A stretch of 64,000 bases of DNA. Source: Herminiimonas contaminans. Its GTDB lineage: Bacteria; Pseudomonadota; Gammaproteobacteria; Burkholderiales; Burkholderiaceae_D. Below are positions 60,958 through 64,000 of the stretch, in pieces (the first letter of the stretch is position 1; each line of letters begins with the position of its first letter). The notes below the pieces were generated by a model, which saw nothing but the letters and a program-made list of their open reading frames with translations, was not told where the DNA came from and searched no databases. Both the position numbers and the translations under genes were made by a program. The stretch is taken from the NCBI RefSeq assembly GCF_015645465.1, contig NZ_JADOEL010000002.1, positions 62,001-126,000 of the forward strand, read 5' to 3'.

Positions 60958-61192
60958 ATTGTCTCCTCAATCCACTGGGGTTATATCGAGATATGGCAAG
61001 TCATAGCTGAACGTCCAGGCAGGCCCGTCATCCAAGCTCTCCATATACCAAATATATACAAGTTGATATGAGAAAGATACGTGATCGGATTAATAAATCG
61101 TGTGACGTACACACTCGGTTAACGTGTGCAAGCAAACAGAAAAATGTGCCTCAGATAACAGCTGTCAAAGCAGGACTTGCGGACGTAAAAAA
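60958..61192. other. Upstream region of the FAH-family gene, no gene seen
   Basis: AT-rich, presumably with the FAH promoter. A plus-strand frame starting at 61068 crosses the next terminator and gene antisense and lacks an SD, so I do not call it. Confidence 0.5.
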
Positions 61193-61216
61193 CCCCGTGC
61201 TCTTGCAAGCACAGGG
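61193..61216 (-). terminator. Intrinsic terminator of the 90-aa gene
   Basis: Stem CCCGTGCT / AGCACAGGG (one non-Watson-Crick position) with a 6-base loop, followed on the minus strand by TTTTTTAC. Confidence 0.8.
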
Positions 61217-61259
61217 CTGGAATTTGATTAACTATGCGTATGGCTATAGCACAAGGCCT

Positions 61260-61532
61260 TCAGCGCGAGGAAACGCGGCGGTCACCTTTCCTGCGACATG
61301 GAAACTCCAGTACGGCATCACCGCTCGTGGCTCGTACTCGCCGGGTGTTAGACAGGATTTGCCCGACATATTGCATATCCCGCTCTATGCTGGAGACTCT
61401 CTCGATTTTTTCTTCGGAAAGCGCCAGTGCGACGAGAGAGTGCAAAGCCTTGGTATAAAGCGCTTCATCATGCTGTTTAAGCTGGCAAAAAGCGCGCGCC
61501 AAATCATTGATGGCTTGATCGATGCGATTCAT
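61260..61532 (-). CDS. 90-aa helical protein, unknown
   Basis: Soluble, predicted helical over residues 1-60 (NRIDQAINDLARAFCQLKQHDE, then ALSEEKIERVSS), basic C-terminus (CRRKGDRRVSSR). SD GGGAG seven bases upstream and a terminator after it support a real gene. No family recognised. Confidence 0.65.
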   Translation of the reverse strand: MNRIDQAINDLARAFCQLKQHDEALYTKALHSLVALALSEEKIERVSSIERDMQYVGQILSNTRRVRATSGDAVLEFPCRRKGDRRVSSR

Positions 61533-61689
61533 AATGCGCTCCCGGGAGTCAAGGATGGTAAATATCCTATCACCAATTGCATTACGCTTCAGTTAACTAC
61601 CGCACTTAATACCATGCATTCAGCATAATCTTACCCATGCAGTTTCAAGCATGGACGCTATGCAAATTTACAGAGGGAAATGTAGGTAG

Positions 61690-61766
<77 letters not shown>

Positions 61767-61906
61767 AATGTGGCGGGATTGAACCGCGATGCTGAAAGAA
61801 GGAGCCTGAACCTGCGCTCATCTAAAGGTGCTGCATTATGCCTTTTTTACGCCACTCTTTCAATGACGGCTCCCGGCAAGGCTCTGGCACCAGCAAGTTC
61901 CAGCAG

Positions 61907-62170
61907 CTACGCTTGACCGTCTTTGCGGATGCGGTCGACCAATACGTAACCACGCGAGAAACCTGCAGCCAACGCTTCATCTGCCGTTTCGTAATCCTCA
62001 TCATCACCTGACTCTGCCGCCAGTTCACTTTCAGCCGAAGCATCCAGCCCGGGCTCGCATATGCGCACCGTGTAATCCCATAGCTGGGGCGGATCTTCTT
62101 TGCGCAACGCGGTGACATGCACTTCCAATCCTTGGTACAACTCGGTACTCCAGTTCTGCTGCTTTTCCAT
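61907..62170 (-). CDS. 87-aa acidic protein, unknown
   Basis: Acidic middle (ESELAAESGDDEDYETADEAL) and a short C-terminal GFSRGYVLVDRIRKDG. SD GGGAG before the ATG; a GTG two codons upstream is an alternative. No family recognised. Confidence 0.6.
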   Translation of the reverse strand: MEKQQNWSTELYQGLEVHVTALRKEDPPQLWDYTVRICEPGLDASAESELAAESGDDEDYETADEALAAGFSRGYVLVDRIRKDGQA

Positions 62171-62202
62171 ATGCACTCCCTGGGGTTGAATACAGCGTGT
62201 GA

Positions 62203-62412
62203 TTAGTGACAGCTATTAGCGTTTGCCTTGCGTGTGGGCTTAGGGTCATCAATCTCGGGATTCGGAGAAGGTACCGGATCTTCCTGCGGCACAGGATGCT
62301 CACCCGGCAACGGATCTTCTATCGGCTCCGGTACTGGTGCGGTATGTGCCGACAGAGGAATATGCAATGAAGATGCGCTGCGACGATGACAGCTGGCGAT
62401 CAGATTAAGCAT
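62203..62412 (-). CDS. Small Pro/Glu-rich protein, unknown
   Basis: About 69 aa from the ATG with AAAGG upstream. N-terminal short hydrophobic stretch (MLNLIASC), then repeated Pro-Glu/Asp-Pro units (PVPEPIEDPLPGEHPVPQ). Looks disordered. It may be a small envelope protein, or not a gene. Confidence 0.45.
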   Translation of the reverse strand: MLNLIASCHRRSASSLHIPLSAHTAPVPEPIEDPLPGEHPVPQEDPVPSPNPEIDDPKPTRKANANSCH

Positions 62413-62600
62413 GAGATGCATCCTTTACGGTTAGGCTGATGAAATGCGTTCATGCACGTTGGAACAACAAGAGAACCATAAGATCCCCTGATCGGAATAT
62501 TGTGCAAAAAACGTAAGAACTAGCGTTGAAACGCAGAACCAGATGCGGGAAGAATTGCTGCAGACATTCCACTGAACAGTAGAAAGATAATAGACGAAAA

Positions 62601-62628
62601 AAAGGACTAGCGATTAGGCTAGTCCTTT
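62601..62628 (-). terminator. Intrinsic terminator after tRNA-Pro
   Basis: Perfect 10-bp stem AAAGGACTAG / CTAGTCCTTT, loop of 8, followed on the minus strand by TTTTCGTC. Confidence 0.88.
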
Positions 62629-62634
62629 AAATTC

Positions 62635-62711
62635 TGGTCGGAGTACAAGGATTCGAACCTTGGACCCCCTGGTCCCAAACCAGGTGCGCTACCGGGCTGC
62701 GCTACACTCCG
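62635..62711 (-). tRNA. tRNA-Pro (anticodon UGG)
   Basis: 77 bases including encoded CCA. Acceptor CGGAGTG / TACTCCG, anticodon stem CCTGG / CCAGG with loop TTTGGGA giving TGG, and T-loop GGTTCGAATCC. Lies downstream of glmM on the same strand. Confidence 0.97.
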
Positions 62712-62786
62712 AAAGAAAGAGATTATATTGAATGTTCTGGAATCGGTCAATATCTAAAATGCTTTTACTTCAATAATTTTATAAAT

Positions 62787-64000
62787 TTATTCAGTCAGCT
62801 TGGCGGCGATCCGTCGTGCCATTTTATCAGCGACATCCGCTTCTTTGGCCTCCACCATTACACGGATTAAAGGCTCGGTGCCGGAGGCACGTATCAGCAC
62901 CCTGCCCTTGTCGCCCAACTCGGCTTCGACTACTTCTTTTTCTGCCAATAATTCCTTGTTTTTCTTCCAGTCAAAACCGGGCGCGACTTTCACATTAATC
63001 AAGGTTTGCGGGAACATCTCAATGTCTTGCGTCAACTGCGCCAGGCTCAGTCCGCTACGCTTCAATGCCGACAGAATTTGCAACGCAGAAATAATGCCAT
63101 CACCGGTAGTATGTTTATCCAGGCACAACATATGTCCCGAACCTTCGCCCCCAACCTGCCAGCCACGTTCACGCAAGGTTTCCAGTACATAGCGATCGCC
63201 GACGTTTGCACGTGCAAATCCTATACCCATTTCCTTGAACGCAACTTCGAGCGCCATATTTGTCATCAAGGTACCGACTGCACCTTCAATCGGACGCACC
63301 CGCATGCGATCCTTGACCATGATGTATAAGAGCTCGTCGCCGTTATAAATGCGACCTGCTGCATCCACCACCAGCAAACGATCAGCATCACCATCCAAGG
63401 CGATACCAAGATGCGCCTGATTCGCACGCACTGCTTCGACCAGTGCTTCCGGCGCAGTTGCACCATAGCCTTCATTGATATTAAAGCCGTTAGGCTGGTT
63501 ACCTATCGCAATGACTTCAGCGCCCAGCTCGTGAAACACATCAGGTGCAATATGGTAAGCCGCCCCGTGCGCGCAATCGACGACCAGCTTGGTGCCGCGC
63601 AAATCCAGCTCATGCGGGAAAGTGCTTTTGCAGAATTCGATGTAACGTCCGCGTGCATCTTCCAGACGCTTCGCACGCCCCAGTTTTTCAGAGGCGACAC
63701 AAGACATAGGCTCGTTCAGTGCCGCTTCAATTTCCAGCTCTATCGCATCCGGTAATTTGTTACCCGATGCAGAGAAGAATTTGATGCCGTTATCTTCGTA
63801 TGGATTATGAGAAGCAGAAATCACTACACCAGCGGACAAACGCAAGGCGCGAGTCAGGTAAGCAATCGCCGGTGTCGGCATAGGGCCGGCCAGCATCACA
63901 TCGACGCCAGCAGCGGAAAAACCTGCTTCCAGTGCGGCTTCCAGCATGTAGCCGGAGATACGCGTGTCTTTGCCGATCAGTACTACCGGGCGGCTGGTCT
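62787..64000 (-). CDS. glmM: Phosphoglucosamine mutase (5' end outside window)
   Basis: Converts glucosamine-6-P to glucosamine-1-P for peptidoglycan and LPS. Partial: about 404 codons present, with the N-terminal ~40 residues beyond the right edge. Has the phosphoserine motif [17 protein letters not shown], the metal loop [13 protein letters not shown] and C-terminal [15 protein letters not shown]. Open through the edge in frame. Confidence 0.96.
   Translation of the reverse strand, partial: TSRPVVLIGKDTRISGYMLEAALEAGFSAAGVDVMLAGPMPTPAIAYLTRALRLSAGVVISASHNPYEDNGIKFFSASGNKLPDAIELEIEAALNEPMSCVASEKLGRAKRLEDARGRYIEFCKSTFPHELDLRGTKLVVDCAHGAAYHIAPDVFHELGAEVIAIGNQPNGFNINEGYGATAPEALVEAVRANQAHLGIALDGDADRLLVVDAAGRIYNGDELLYIMVKDRMRVRPIEGAVGTLMTNMALEVAFKEMGIGFARANVGDRYVLETLRERGWQVGGEGSGHMLCLDKHTTGDGIISALQILSALKRSGLSLAQLTQDIEMFPQTLINVKVAPGFDWKKNKELLAEKEVVEAELGDKGRVLIRASGTEPLIRVMVEAKEADVADKMARRIAAKLTE

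Noticed and set aside
61068-61628. 186-aa plus-strand frame
   Set aside because: Crosses a terminator and the antisense 90-aa gene, which has a better SD and composition.
61822-62118. 98-aa minus-strand frame overlapping the 87-aa acidic gene
   Set aside because: Out-of-frame shadow with an Arg/Trp/Met-rich composition and no SD.

Overview
The window reads as chromosome of a betaproteobacterium of the order Burkholderiales, most likely family Oxalobacteraceae (Herminiimonas/Janthinobacterium-like). This is inferred from gene order and protein style: the surE-pcm-nlpD-rpoS block; ilvI-ilvH-ilvC followed by pssA and leuA; and one long minus-strand run aroC, M48 peptidase, leuC, entericidin, leuD, leuB, asd, fimV, truA, trpF, trpB, trpA, accD, folC, a SPOR protein, cvpA, purF and a Cys/Met-metabolism enzyme. 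Base composition looks even throughout. I see no insertion sequence, prophage, CRISPR array, rRNA operon or defence island. It is mostly housekeeping DNA with a few odd spots.

Layout. 1-10 kb: rRNA methyltransferases rlmN and rlmD, ndk, a Bax1-I membrane protein, the stationary-phase block rpoS/nlpD/pcm/surE and a DinG/YoaA-type helicase. 10-18 kb: a PP2C phosphatase and two large cyclic-di-GMP proteins (Cache-HAMP-PAS-GGDEF-EAL and MHYT-GGDEF-EAL), with two small stress-type proteins (DUF883, DUF2383) between them. 18-25.4 kb: branched-chain amino acid synthesis (leuA, ilvC, ilvH, ilvI) with pssA and a periplasmic SIMPL protein, and a vestige of a second ilvC 3' end. 25.9-29.6 kb: an ECF sigma factor operon (sigma, DUF3619, DUF3106, RDD), a PhaF-like phasin and a LOG-family protein. 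29.6-49.8 kb: the long biosynthetic run (Met/Cys, purine, folate, fatty acid, Trp, Leu, Asp-family and chorismate enzymes plus the polar-hub protein FimV). 50-64 kb: a third cyclic-di-GMP protein, a transporter-acyltransferase fusion, a CBS protein, DUF962 and YihY membrane proteins, a wrbA-DUF2069-FAD oxidase operon, an FNR-box promoter ahead of an unknown 72-aa protein, a putative Tat-exported lipoprotein of the fumarylacetoacetate hydrolase family, tRNA-Arg(UCU), tRNA-Pro(UGG) and the 5'-truncated glmM at the right edge.

Most notable points. (1) The three GGDEF-EAL proteins show complementary decay: one keeps GGDEF but has lost EAL residues, one looks intact in both, and one has GGDTF but a complete EAL site. 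(2) A 67-bp vestige of an ilvC 3' end beyond the ilvC terminator carries only synonymous changes over its last 14 codons, suggesting past allelic replacement. (3) A fumarylpyruvate-hydrolase-like enzyme carries a twin-arginine signal and a lipobox behind a strong ribosome binding site. (4) An FNR/Anr-like box is spaced correctly from a -10 element and opens a leader of about 280 nt to an orphan small gene. All family assignments are from reading the sequence; no database search was run.
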